From G965277745 sp965277745 (lineage in GTDB: Bacteria > Pseudomonadota > Gammaproteobacteria > Cardiobacteriales > Cardiobacteriaceae): a stretch of 64,000 bases of DNA. Positions within the stretch are counted from its first letter, which is position 1. The number at the start of each line of letters is the position of its first letter. The DNA lies in contig OZ255837.1 in assembly GCA_965277745.1 (NCBI GenBank), forward strand, positions 2,046,001-2,110,000, read 5' to 3'. A model generated the notes under the pieces. It was not told the DNA's origin, made no database searches, and saw only the letters and a list, made by a program, of their open reading frames with translations. A program made the translations under genes and the position numbers. Positions 17,234 through 25,451 of the stretch are shown here, in pieces.

Positions 17234-18843
17234 GATGAACCCTTCCCGTTTACCTTATTTCCGGTTTCTTGCGAGCTGACAAGTTTCTTGCGTAATTCGG
17301 ATTCGATCCGCGGAGGTATCGGCGGCCATTGTCCCAAACGGTGCAAAAATTTGGCCTCATCCACTGCTTGCGTAACCGCCGTTACTTTACCCGGCAAAAT
17401 GACTTGCAAACCTTTCCGTTCGAAACTTTCAGGAAGATCGCCCGCCGCCAGCGTAATGTGTGTTTGAATGCAGTCGTTCCAATTGCATTTGCTCGCGAGC
17501 TCTACGGCTGCGGCCTCTTTCACGCTGTCCCACTTATCGCCCGGCGAAGTGAAAAGTTCTCGCAGGGGTTTGAGAGGGGGCGGCGCATTCAGCATGGCAA
17601 GGGGATCACCTTGTTTCCGGTGCTCGGCGTCTGCCATCCGAAAAGCTACGTAGGCAGACATATCCGCACCGCGCAGTTCCTTAGGCAACTGTAGCCAGCT
17701 ATCACGCGCACCGAAGAGAATTCCAGCAAGAATGTACTCGGTATCGCTCAATAACGGATGTGAAAATTCCAGCAGATCCGTGCAATGCTCACGCAGGCAG
17801 AAAAGGAGTAAAGGTCTCGATAAAGACCCTTTGTGCCGCTCGAGCAGTTCACTGATTGTTCCTCCGCCGAGGCCGAGGAGAGCACGCATGTCCGCGATCA
17901 ATTTTTCCAGACGTGGCTGGAATTTCATTTCCTGCAGCAGATCGAGTTGATTCTCCAGATACGCGAGCGCCACATCGATGGGCGTTTGCGGGCGTTCCTG
18001 CGCCTGCGCGGTATAAAGCGATTGGACAACGCCCCAAAAAAGCCGGGCACGGGTATCTGCTCGCCCGGATATCTCCCCCCTATCCATCCATTCAGGGAGC
18101 TCGGCCAGTATCGGGTCGCTTTGGATTAGATCATGATCTTTGTCGTGCGCGCCTGCCGTTACCGATCTATAGGCCGCAAGCCCCGAATCGCTGCGATTGG
18201 CAATGTGGTACAACATCGCAAGCACGCCGCCAAGCGCTTGTCCAAACGCGGGATAAATGTCACTGTCATCCTCGAGCAACCGTTCTTGTGGCCGCGCTGC
18301 TTTCCATGCTACTTCTGTATCGGAGGAAAACAGCGATTCCACAATCTCGATCCGGTGAGAGGAGAGATCGACATTCGAGACCTCATTGGCGGCACTTTCG
18401 AATGCTTGCCTGTCTTCGGGCGAGCGAAAGTTAACGCTGGATAACAAGGTTGTCGGTAATGGCGCACGGACGAGAATGGCAATGTCGCCTTTGCGTTTTC
18501 TCTCGGCTGGTGAGGCGACGTCTCGCATACGTCCATCGCGAGACAGCATCCGAACCGGGCTGTCCAGATCGCTCAAATCGAAAGACGCTATGCAGGGCAA
18601 CAAATGTTTACGCTCACTGATCGCGCAATTCAAAGCCTCGGCTGGAATCTTGAACTTGTCGCGGAACAAGGGAATCCAGCCCGGATAGAAATTCAAGGGA
18701 TCGGCATAGTGTTTGCCTCGAAAACCCGCAGGGCTCGTTATCATACCGGCAGCCAACATGTAAAGCATGTTTTGATGGTTGGTTACCAGGTGCGCTTTGC
18801 GTCGATTTCGTGGCTTTTTGGGAGTGCCTGTTTTCATGCTCAT
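17224..18843 (-). CDS. Unknown protein of the drmAB operon
   Basis: A 539-aa soluble protein that I do not recognise. It opens with a basic tail (KTGTPKKPRNRRKAH) and then NMLYMLAAGMITSPAGFRGK followed by HYADPLNFYPGWIPLF, a motif-like block. No Walker A, methyltransferase (DPPY, GxGxG) or phospholipase HxK motif is visible. The middle is mostly helical (residues 200-350), and the C terminus is charged. It sits three bases after the SF1 helicase gene and overlaps the NERD-helicase gene by 10 bases, so it is surely co-translated with both. It might be a divergent partner of the DISARM type, such as DrmE, a class II component of unknown function, but nothing here proves that. Confidence 0.75.
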   Translation of the reverse strand: MSMKTGTPKKPRNRRKAHLVTNHQNMLYMLAAGMITSPAGFRGKHYADPLNFYPGWIPLFRDKFKIPAEALNCAISERKHLLPCIASFDLSDLDSPVRMLSRDGRMRDVASPAERKRKGDIAILVRAPLPTTLLSSVNFRSPEDRQAFESAANEVSNVDLSSHRIEIVESLFSSDTEVAWKAARPQERLLEDDSDIYPAFGQALGGVLAMLYHIANRSDSGLAAYRSVTAGAHDKDHDLIQSDPILAELPEWMDRGEISGRADTRARLFWGVVQSLYTAQAQERPQTPIDVALAYLENQLDLLQEMKFQPRLEKLIADMRALLGLGGGTISELLERHKGSLSRPLLLFCLREHCTDLLEFSHPLLSDTEYILAGILFGARDSWLQLPKELRGADMSAYVAFRMADAEHRKQGDPLAMLNAPPPLKPLRELFTSPGDKWDSVKEAAAVELASKCNWNDCIQTHITLAAGDLPESFERKGLQVILPGKVTAVTQAVDEAKFLHRLGQWPPIPPRIESELRKKLVSSQETGNKVNGKGSSCE

Positions 18844-18846
18844 GGC

Positions 18847-20040
18847 CTACTTCCTGACAAGAATAGAGGGATCGGTGGGCAGTAATCCATCCACGACGGG
18901 ACAAATATCGCCCCTACGGAGCAAGATAACCTGTTCCCGGGCACGCGCCACCATGACATAAAACCGGGCCTTGAGCGCATGAGTATCTTTAGGTTGGTGG
19001 CGATCGATATCAGCGAGGATGACGGTATCGAATTCCAGACCTTTACAAGACTGGGCGTTTATGACCATGAGGCCGCCCTGAGCGAAATCCGGTAATGCCT
19101 CCTTCTGACCGGAAACAAAGGTCTGGATCGGCGGTTTGTCATTGTCCAGCTTTGGATCGGCGCGGACAAGCGCGTCCTCGAATTTTTGCCGCACTTTATT
19201 GTCTGGCGTGATGATTGCAATGAGCTTGCGTGGATTGCGGTCGCTCAGCCGGAGGATATTGTCTGCCATCGCAGCCAGTGTGGCTGTGTTTTTTGTACCA
19301 TAAGTCCATAACGCCGGCGTTGCGGCAGCAGATATGGCATCTATGGCATCAGGCAGGTCGGGCCTTGGACTGGCCGGGTCAGCCGGGTAAAAGTGCCGGG
19401 CGAGGCGCGCGATGGGTCGCGTGTTGCGGTAATTGGTTCGCAGTTCCAGGGTGTCGCCCGGTTCGATTGCCAAGGTGTCTTCGATGTCTTGGCGTGAACT
19501 ACACTTGTCGGGGTGAATTTGCTGGTTCTGGTCGGCCGCCACGTAGAAATTCTCGAAGCCGAGATCGATCAGCGTTCGATAAAAGGCCGGCGGCATATCC
19601 TGTCCCTCATCGATAACCAGAAATTCGTCGTTTTGATTTTCGATGTCATCCAAAGATTGCACCTGTTCTTCGACGGTCTTCCAATCTATCGGGCGATATC
19701 CTCGCGGACGGTTTGGCTCGAGCGTAGGCACGGATCCGCAATAACCCTTGTAGATTTCGCGAAACCAGGAATCCCAGGTTTTGGCGGAGAATGTCTGTTC
19801 ACTACCGAACAAATGACGGTTTGAACGATCCAGCAAATGATTGTAAACGAGAGTTCGATAGCGCTTGTCGTTCCGCGCAAGGCGTCGCGCCCTTAACAGC
19901 GCCACGACCGACTTGCCGGTGCCGGGGCCGCCGACGATCAGGTGCTGCCCCGCCATAGGCAGGGCCAGCGCCTCATCCTGATCCTTATTGAGTTCATGAA
20001 TACCAGGCAAATTAAATTGGCGGGCGCGGTCGACAGGCAT
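18847..20040 (-). CDS. SF1 UvrD-like helicase/ATPase
   Basis: A 397-aa superfamily-1 helicase-like protein of compact length. Walker A is IVGGPGTGKSVVALLRA (residue about 35) and Walker B is EFLVIDEGQDMPPAF. Motif III is FYVAADQNQQIH, motif IV LRTNYRNTRPIARLA, motif V INAQSCKGLEFDTVILAD and motif VI RFYVMVARAREQVILL. All helicase motifs are present, but the 1B/2B insertions of full UvrD are missing. It lies two bases from drmB and three from the unknown gene, in one operon. DNA unwinding or translocation during defence is inferred from the neighbours. Confidence 0.85.
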   Translation of the reverse strand: MPVDRARQFNLPGIHELNKDQDEALALPMAGQHLIVGGPGTGKSVVALLRARRLARNDKRYRTLVYNHLLDRSNRHLFGSEQTFSAKTWDSWFREIYKGYCGSVPTLEPNRPRGYRPIDWKTVEEQVQSLDDIENQNDEFLVIDEGQDMPPAFYRTLIDLGFENFYVAADQNQQIHPDKCSSRQDIEDTLAIEPGDTLELRTNYRNTRPIARLARHFYPADPASPRPDLPDAIDAISAAATPALWTYGTKNTATLAAMADNILRLSDRNPRKLIAIITPDNKVRQKFEDALVRADPKLDNDKPPIQTFVSGQKEALPDFAQGGLMVINAQSCKGLEFDTVILADIDRHQPKDTHALKARFYVMVARAREQVILLRRGDICPVVDGLLPTDPSILVRK

Positions 20041-20042
20041 GT

Positions 20043-21866
20043 TCAGGTTCTCCCAAAGAATGAAGGCAGCCCGTTGGCGCTGTCGTCCTTGACGAAGCCA
20101 CGGTCGAGCAAGGTATTGCCGTATTCGCAGGCAGGTTCGGGTACCAGGACACAGGCATGGCAGGCGGCGCGATTCAGCAAACAGGGTCCTTGACCTTCAT
20201 GCTCGCTGCAAACCGGGTCGAGCGAACACCAGCGTGAATGCTCCAGTGCTCGAATAAGAATGCCTAGAAAACGCCGCGGTTCGCTCAGTTCGGCCAGACC
20301 GCCCAGAGAACCGGCGATGTCGGCAACAGCGACATGGATGAGGATAGCGGCCATCGGTTTCGGCGCACTGGCACAGTAGATTCGCTCGATCAACGAGGCC
20401 GCCGGATAGCCTCCCTCGGACTCGATTTGGCGCATCAGCAGATGTGACAGTGTATGCAATAACATGAAACGCGTGGTCAATGGATTTGGGGCATCACGAC
20501 CGGATTCGATAAATCGGGGAAGCAGTCGATTCAGTCGCGCAACAACCGCCGGTGTCCTCTCCCACGCCTCGAGCCGCTTCTCATCGAGCGCGAGGAAGAT
20601 GCCTTCTCCGTACAACTCGATGGCCGGCAACCAATCGGATTTCCCGACAATATCCGGCGGCACTCTTTTTTTTCCGCCCATACGGGTAAAGCCGGTGAAT
20701 ACCTTCACCGCTTTGAGACGATCCACACGGACAAGGTGACGGACACTATCGACAATGCTCCGTTCATCGCTATCGAGGTCATCCGCCATTGCCAATTGAC
20801 GCCACTCGTCACTTCTGTTGCGAGTGACCAGATCTTCGTCCTCGCGCTGGTCGGGCAGAATATCGAGGAATGCCTTGAACTCGCTTTCCCGCAATTGTCC
20901 TGGCGTAAGGTTCTCGCCATACAAGGGATAGCCGCGGGCAAGATCGGCCAGTGCGGTTTCGATATCGTTGGGTGTACAGCGATATTCCGTCGCCAGCGTC
21001 CGTATGATGCTTTTCCTCGCCAATGACTTGCGGGCACCGTCAATGCGACGGCGGGCACTGGAATTGCGATACAAACGATCGACGACGGTTCCCTTGCGCA
21101 CACGGGATTCCGGTGGAATCACCAGAACGGATTCAGTGACAGGCACGTAAACCCGCGTGTCATTGATCACCAGCACCTGCGCGTGATTTTTCTCACCTCC
21201 TTCCGTCCCCTCTATTGGCGGCACCCGATCCTCTTTGGTCCATGGCTGCATCCGGCCTTGTCCGAAGCCCACTCGTTCATCACCACGAAAGCGGGTTTCA
21301 GCGCCGCAGGCGTCGCACCGTAAGATGCGTTCTTCGTAGCCACGTTCAATCAATCGTAATTGATCTTGTACCTTGCAGTTGCGCTGTGCGGGCGCGTACG
21401 CGCCCTGATGGGCGAGAAAATGCCACGGCACATCGGCAAGGTACCCCTCAGGATGCACGAGCACCCAGGTCACCTGCTCCAGCTTCGGGTGACGCTCGCA
21501 CGCTCGATGCTTGCAACGAGGGGCGTGAGCGGGCTGATCGTTGCGCCACGGCCAACGATACATGGCGCCACAGGCCGGGCAGCGCATCCAAGAGGGGAAG
21601 CGACTCGCCGGTACACTGGTGCCGTCTCCCCGTCCATTCGCCAGCTTTTTCGCCACAGGCGGCTCACGCAGTTGCTCTTCGATGCCCAACGCGGCACGCA
21701 CGCGCTCCACGTAGGGAATTCGCTTGCCCGCAGAGATACCCTGACGATCCGTCCATTGCCTGGTGTCCTGAACGACAACCAACCCATTTGCCCCTCGCAC
21801 GATCGCCCCGACGCCGCTATGGCCAAGCAGGTGTGACAGGCGTATCGGAATCAGTTCATTGGCCAT
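20043..21866 (-). CDS. drmB: DrmB-like protein (DUF1998)
   Basis: A 607-aa protein matching DrmB of DISARM. DrmB carries the DUF1998 domain and partners the helicase DrmA in excluding phage DNA. The start MANELIPIRLSHLLGHSGVG at 21866 matches the usual opening (IRLS.L....GVGAIV) and lies two bases from the drmA stop. Zinc-type cysteine pairs are visible: RCPACGAMY and later CKHRACERH; LRCDACGAETRF; and a C-terminal DUF1998 cluster CSLDPVCSEHEGQGPC then CHACVLVPEPACEYGN. The segment FMLLHTLSHLLMRQIESEGG with its His-rich LLHTLSHLL is the DUF1998 hallmark. Complete; no frameshift seen. Confidence 0.82.
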   Translation of the reverse strand: MANELIPIRLSHLLGHSGVGAIVRGANGLVVVQDTRQWTDRQGISAGKRIPYVERVRAALGIEEQLREPPVAKKLANGRGDGTSVPASRFPSWMRCPACGAMYRWPWRNDQPAHAPRCKHRACERHPKLEQVTWVLVHPEGYLADVPWHFLAHQGAYAPAQRNCKVQDQLRLIERGYEERILRCDACGAETRFRGDERVGFGQGRMQPWTKEDRVPPIEGTEGGEKNHAQVLVINDTRVYVPVTESVLVIPPESRVRKGTVVDRLYRNSSARRRIDGARKSLARKSIIRTLATEYRCTPNDIETALADLARGYPLYGENLTPGQLRESEFKAFLDILPDQREDEDLVTRNRSDEWRQLAMADDLDSDERSIVDSVRHLVRVDRLKAVKVFTGFTRMGGKKRVPPDIVGKSDWLPAIELYGEGIFLALDEKRLEAWERTPAVVARLNRLLPRFIESGRDAPNPLTTRFMLLHTLSHLLMRQIESEGGYPAASLIERIYCASAPKPMAAILIHVAVADIAGSLGGLAELSEPRRFLGILIRALEHSRWCSLDPVCSEHEGQGPCLLNRAACHACVLVPEPACEYGNTLLDRGFVKDDSANGLPSFFGRT

Positions 21867-21868
21867 AT

Positions 21869-24800
21869 TTATGGTGCCTTGAGCAAGGCGGTGTTTTCGA
21901 CGTTGCGCATGGATTGCAAGGTCGGCCATAGACCGCGAATCCGGTCATCATGGTTATACAACAGACGATCGCGCCCCTTCTCCTTTTCCGGGACTTGATA
22001 CGCCAATGGTCTTTTCGCCGACCGGCAGCGTTCGACTTCGCTCTGCCAATCGGCAATCAGGGCGTCGATATGGCCGATCACCTCATCGGCCTGATCGGAT
22101 ACTGAGCGTACACAACGTCGCTTGAGTTGTTCAACGGCTTTGGAGATTCGCGGATTATCTCGATCAAAGTGGGCGGCGGTGGCATTATCCAACAATCCCA
22201 AGCCGCCGTGTCGCATTACGATGACCAACGCTGCCGGCAGGGCGCGCAGGCGGGCTTGATAAGTGTACGGCGTGACACTGCTAGGCTCGACGAAACGGTA
22301 GAAGGCTTCATGGTAAGGGCGGAAGCTCTCGTAGTGCGACAGGCTGCGTGCCTGTTCACGATAGTAGTTCGCGAACACCACACCGGGCGTCTCGCTACGA
22401 CCTACGCGGCTGCTGGCCTGAATATATTCCGCCGTAGTCAAAGGCTGGCCGTTGATAATCATCAGTGCCAATCGAGCCACATCGAGCCCGACCGAGATCA
22501 TATTGGTGGCCAGCACCGCGTCCAGACAGCCATCCTCTTCGCGCGTTTTGCGCAACCGGGAGAAAATTTCCGCATTTTCCAGCGCCGTCTGCAAGCTGGT
22601 AAGTTGCGCAACGCGCGGCGTCGAGCGATCTTGTTTCTTTGTCTTTTCCGGGGCCTGCGCGGGCGTTTTTGCGGACAACAAGCGGATAAAATCGCGTACA
22701 TCACTCGCAAAAGCAGTGTGGCTGTTCCCTACGCCCTTAAGGCTGCCGTGATACACCACCTGCGTCCACCAGGCATCGAGCAATTCCCGCGCATCGCGAT
22801 CACTCTCGAACAGCACATGCGGGGCCAACAACAATGCCGCCGCCAGCGGCGCCAGGCATTGCCGACGGTTCAGCATCGGCGCCAGATAACCTACATAGAC
22901 TCGGCCCGGGCGTTGCTCGAGCGGCACGGTACGGGCGAAATAGGCATCGTCGCAGTCAAGTCCTGGGGGCGGAAATACCGCGACTTCGCGTCCATAAAGT
23001 CGTTTGACCTGTTGCTCCGCCATGCGGATGGTCGCGGTCGATGCGATATACTTTGGATACACGCCACGCAATTGAAGTACGGTATCGATGGCGGCTTCGT
23101 ACAAACCGGCTACCGACCCCAACGCGCTGGCGATCAGGTGCAATTCATCTTGGATGATGAGTTCTGGCGGTCGATGCCGGCTACCTCCCAAGAACGCGTT
23201 GGCACGCTCTTCCCAGGCGAATCTCGCGAATTTATCCACCGTGGCGACCAACATCGTCGGCGCTTCGGCATACAAGGCTTCGTCAACGACGTTACAAGGC
23301 AGTATCCCATCCGAGGACAAACCAAAGCCGCAGTCCGGGTTGCGGCAAAGGAAATGGAAATGCTGCGTGGTACTGTCGTAGTTACGGTCGGCTTCGAAGT
23401 CCTGTCCGCACCAGGGGCAGTGGTCGAGCACCAGTCCGGGCTTTTCGCTGGCGGCAATCGCCTTCTTTACAAGTTCAGCCGCTTTCTGAAAGGAATTGGG
23501 GCTCGTCGCCTCCCCCACCCACAGGCCTATGGTAATCGCCGTGGAACCGAGATCATCGCGTTCACGCCGTATCAACTCCAACGCACAAATCAGGCGAGTC
23601 GCGCGTATGAACTGGTCACGGGTCAAAAGACGCAGGGTATAACGCATCAGGATAGCGGTTCCGCCTCCGGTATCAGGATGACGAAGACGCCTCAGGGTTA
23701 TCTGGAAGGCGATCAGGCCGAGATAAGCTTCGGTTTTACCACCGCCCGTCGGAAACCAAATCAGGTCGACCGTATCGCGGCATTCGCTGTCCTCGTTCGC
23801 CGTGGATTCCAGCGTCGTCAACAAGAAGGCCAACTGGAACGGGCGCCAACGATAGACATCGTCGCCGCGGGGCTTGCCTTGAAGGCGATCATGCTGACGC
23901 ATCTGATCCAACATGGCACGATTGGTCAAGGCAAAGGCCAGCCTTGCCTGTGCATTGTCGCCCAGCAGGCGCAGACCCACACGCATGCGCAAGACCGCTG
24001 CGTCGATGCGCTCGACCACGCGGCTTGCGGCTGCACGGTCGTCGGCTGGAAGGTCCGAGATATGACCCCGTTGACCGTCAACCCAATTCGCGTATCCGCT
24101 GATGAAATCGTCCAACTCGGGCAGAAGGGATACGTGCGCGTTGTCGATGTCAGCCAGTCGCGCCAGCGACAGGACAGGCCTACCCGTCGATCCAGTATCT
24201 GCCGTCATTTGCGGCACTTCCACCGCCGGCATCGTTTCAGAACGCAGTTCGACGACCTTCCCTGCCCTCTCCTCCCAGTTGGCGGCGCAACCATGCCCGA
24301 TGGCGTAGATATGCCGGTGGGCGTATTGGAGCTCGATTTCCTGCTCTTCTTGGTCAAGCAAACTTCGGTCAACACGGGGATAGACGCCAACATCACCGGC
24401 ATTGATCACGCAGCGGAGACCAGCCTCGAACAGGGTCTTTTCGGCACGCGCAAAGGTGTATTCTCTGCCTGTCGGGCCGTCTGAGACCTCCTGCGCATTA
24501 CAAAGAGAAACCGTGACGATCCAGCCATCGACGCAGTGACGCCACTGAACATCTACGCGCGCCCTATTTTTCAATTTGGGAAAACTCCGGCGTTGCTCTT
24601 TTCGAGGACAACTGACGTTCTCGAATTCCTCGTCGTTTCCTTGCTCGGAAACCAGTTCCCTGCGTTTCCAGTCATTTTTGTATTGTCCTCGAGGATTTCG
24701 TTTTGTGCATTCATAGCTGACGGCCCGGCACAACACCTGGAAGCGGATATCTTCGCCCTTGATGAAGAACGAGAAACCCAGAGAAGACGGTGGAATATAG

Positions 24801-25054
24801 CGTCGCACAACGGCGGACTCAGCCAAGCTTTCACTTGCGCCCTCGGTAATACCCTCGGCTTCATCGACATCTTCACCGCCAGGATCGATACCTTCGCCCG
24901 ATAAGGAGGGGGGATAGAGCGCACCGCACGGGAAACGCTCCGTAGGCAACACACCACGTAGATCCGTGTCATCGGCCGTCGACTCAGGCGGACCGATCAG
25001 TTGCTTGCGCACCCAGTCGATCAAGCTCTTTCGTGGTTCAGTGAACCTTGTCAT
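21869..25054 (-). CDS. drmA: DrmA-like SF2 helicase
   Basis: A 1061-aa superfamily-2 helicase matching DrmA. In DISARM, DrmA with DrmB binds DNA ends and restricts phage. The motifs are Walker A IWFPTGGGKTEAYLGL (about residue 425), DExH-type LIIQDELHLI, SAT-like YIASTATIR, motif V VLATNMISVGLDVARL and motif VI YIQASSRVGR. Between motifs I and II lies a zinc-binding insertion (HCPWCGQDF and CRNPDCGFG). A long N-terminal region of about 400 residues precedes the motor, as in DrmA. It overlaps the small upstream gene by four bases. Unlike class I or II DISARM, no methyltransferase gene is adjacent in this window. Confidence 0.85.
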   Translation of the reverse strand: MTRFTEPRKSLIDWVRKQLIGPPESTADDTDLRGVLPTERFPCGALYPPSLSGEGIDPGGEDVDEAEGITEGASESLAESAVVRRYIPPSSLGFSFFIKGEDIRFQVLCRAVSYECTKRNPRGQYKNDWKRRELVSEQGNDEEFENVSCPRKEQRRSFPKLKNRARVDVQWRHCVDGWIVTVSLCNAQEVSDGPTGREYTFARAEKTLFEAGLRCVINAGDVGVYPRVDRSLLDQEEQEIELQYAHRHIYAIGHGCAANWEERAGKVVELRSETMPAVEVPQMTADTGSTGRPVLSLARLADIDNAHVSLLPELDDFISGYANWVDGQRGHISDLPADDRAAASRVVERIDAAVLRMRVGLRLLGDNAQARLAFALTNRAMLDQMRQHDRLQGKPRGDDVYRWRPFQLAFLLTTLESTANEDSECRDTVDLIWFPTGGGKTEAYLGLIAFQITLRRLRHPDTGGGTAILMRYTLRLLTRDQFIRATRLICALELIRRERDDLGSTAITIGLWVGEATSPNSFQKAAELVKKAIAASEKPGLVLDHCPWCGQDFEADRNYDSTTQHFHFLCRNPDCGFGLSSDGILPCNVVDEALYAEAPTMLVATVDKFARFAWEERANAFLGGSRHRPPELIIQDELHLIASALGSVAGLYEAAIDTVLQLRGVYPKYIASTATIRMAEQQVKRLYGREVAVFPPPGLDCDDAYFARTVPLEQRPGRVYVGYLAPMLNRRQCLAPLAAALLLAPHVLFESDRDARELLDAWWTQVVYHGSLKGVGNSHTAFASDVRDFIRLLSAKTPAQAPEKTKKQDRSTPRVAQLTSLQTALENAEIFSRLRKTREEDGCLDAVLATNMISVGLDVARLALMIINGQPLTTAEYIQASSRVGRSETPGVVFANYYREQARSLSHYESFRPYHEAFYRFVEPSSVTPYTYQARLRALPAALVIVMRHGGLGLLDNATAAHFDRDNPRISKAVEQLKRRCVRSVSDQADEVIGHIDALIADWQSEVERCRSAKRPLAYQVPEKEKGRDRLLYNHDDRIRGLWPTLQSMRNVENTALLKAP

Positions 25055-25257
25055 GACCCTTCTATCCTTTCCTGAAATACCACCGCCTTGGATGCGGCCA
25101 TAGCAATCAAAGCGGTAATCTCCTGGGACGAAAGCGCCTCTGAATGGCAGTGGATTTGACGTCCTTGACCGCTATCGATTGCGGAGCGTTTCCGTTTTCT
25201 TGACCTTTTTGTCGCCCCCCTTGGCGATCCATCATTATCCTTGCCTATCTCCGACAT
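25051..25257 (-). CDS. Small charged protein leading the drm operon
   Basis: A 68-aa protein, unrecognised. The N-terminal half is very basic (RGATKRSRKRKRSAID) and the C-terminal half is helical (SSQEITALIAMAASKAVVFQ). Its stop overlaps the drmA start in ATGA, which argues that it is translated and coupled to drmA. No good ribosome site precedes its own ATG. A DNA-binding, regulatory or nucleic-acid-sensing role is only a guess from its charge. Confidence 0.55.
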   Translation of the reverse strand: MSEIGKDNDGSPRGATKRSRKRKRSAIDSGQGRQIHCHSEALSSQEITALIAMAASKAVVFQERIEGS

Positions 25258-25451
25258 TTTTCAATTGTGTACAATTTTGCCGTATCTTCGCCAGGATTAC
25301 CATCATCGATGCCCTTTGTGCCGGCCAGGAAGCCGACTCATCGAGCTGGATGGTCGCAATATAGCAAATGGCAAAGCCAATGAGCTTTCCAGTTTGCTTG
25401 GCGCTTTGAAATCCAAGTTGCGACGCTCTGCGCCTTAGGAGCAAGAGCCTG

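Noticed and set aside
22127..24484. 785-codon plus-strand frame across drmA
   Set aside because: It is the antisense of drmA; its translation has no motif and the minus strand has every helicase motif.
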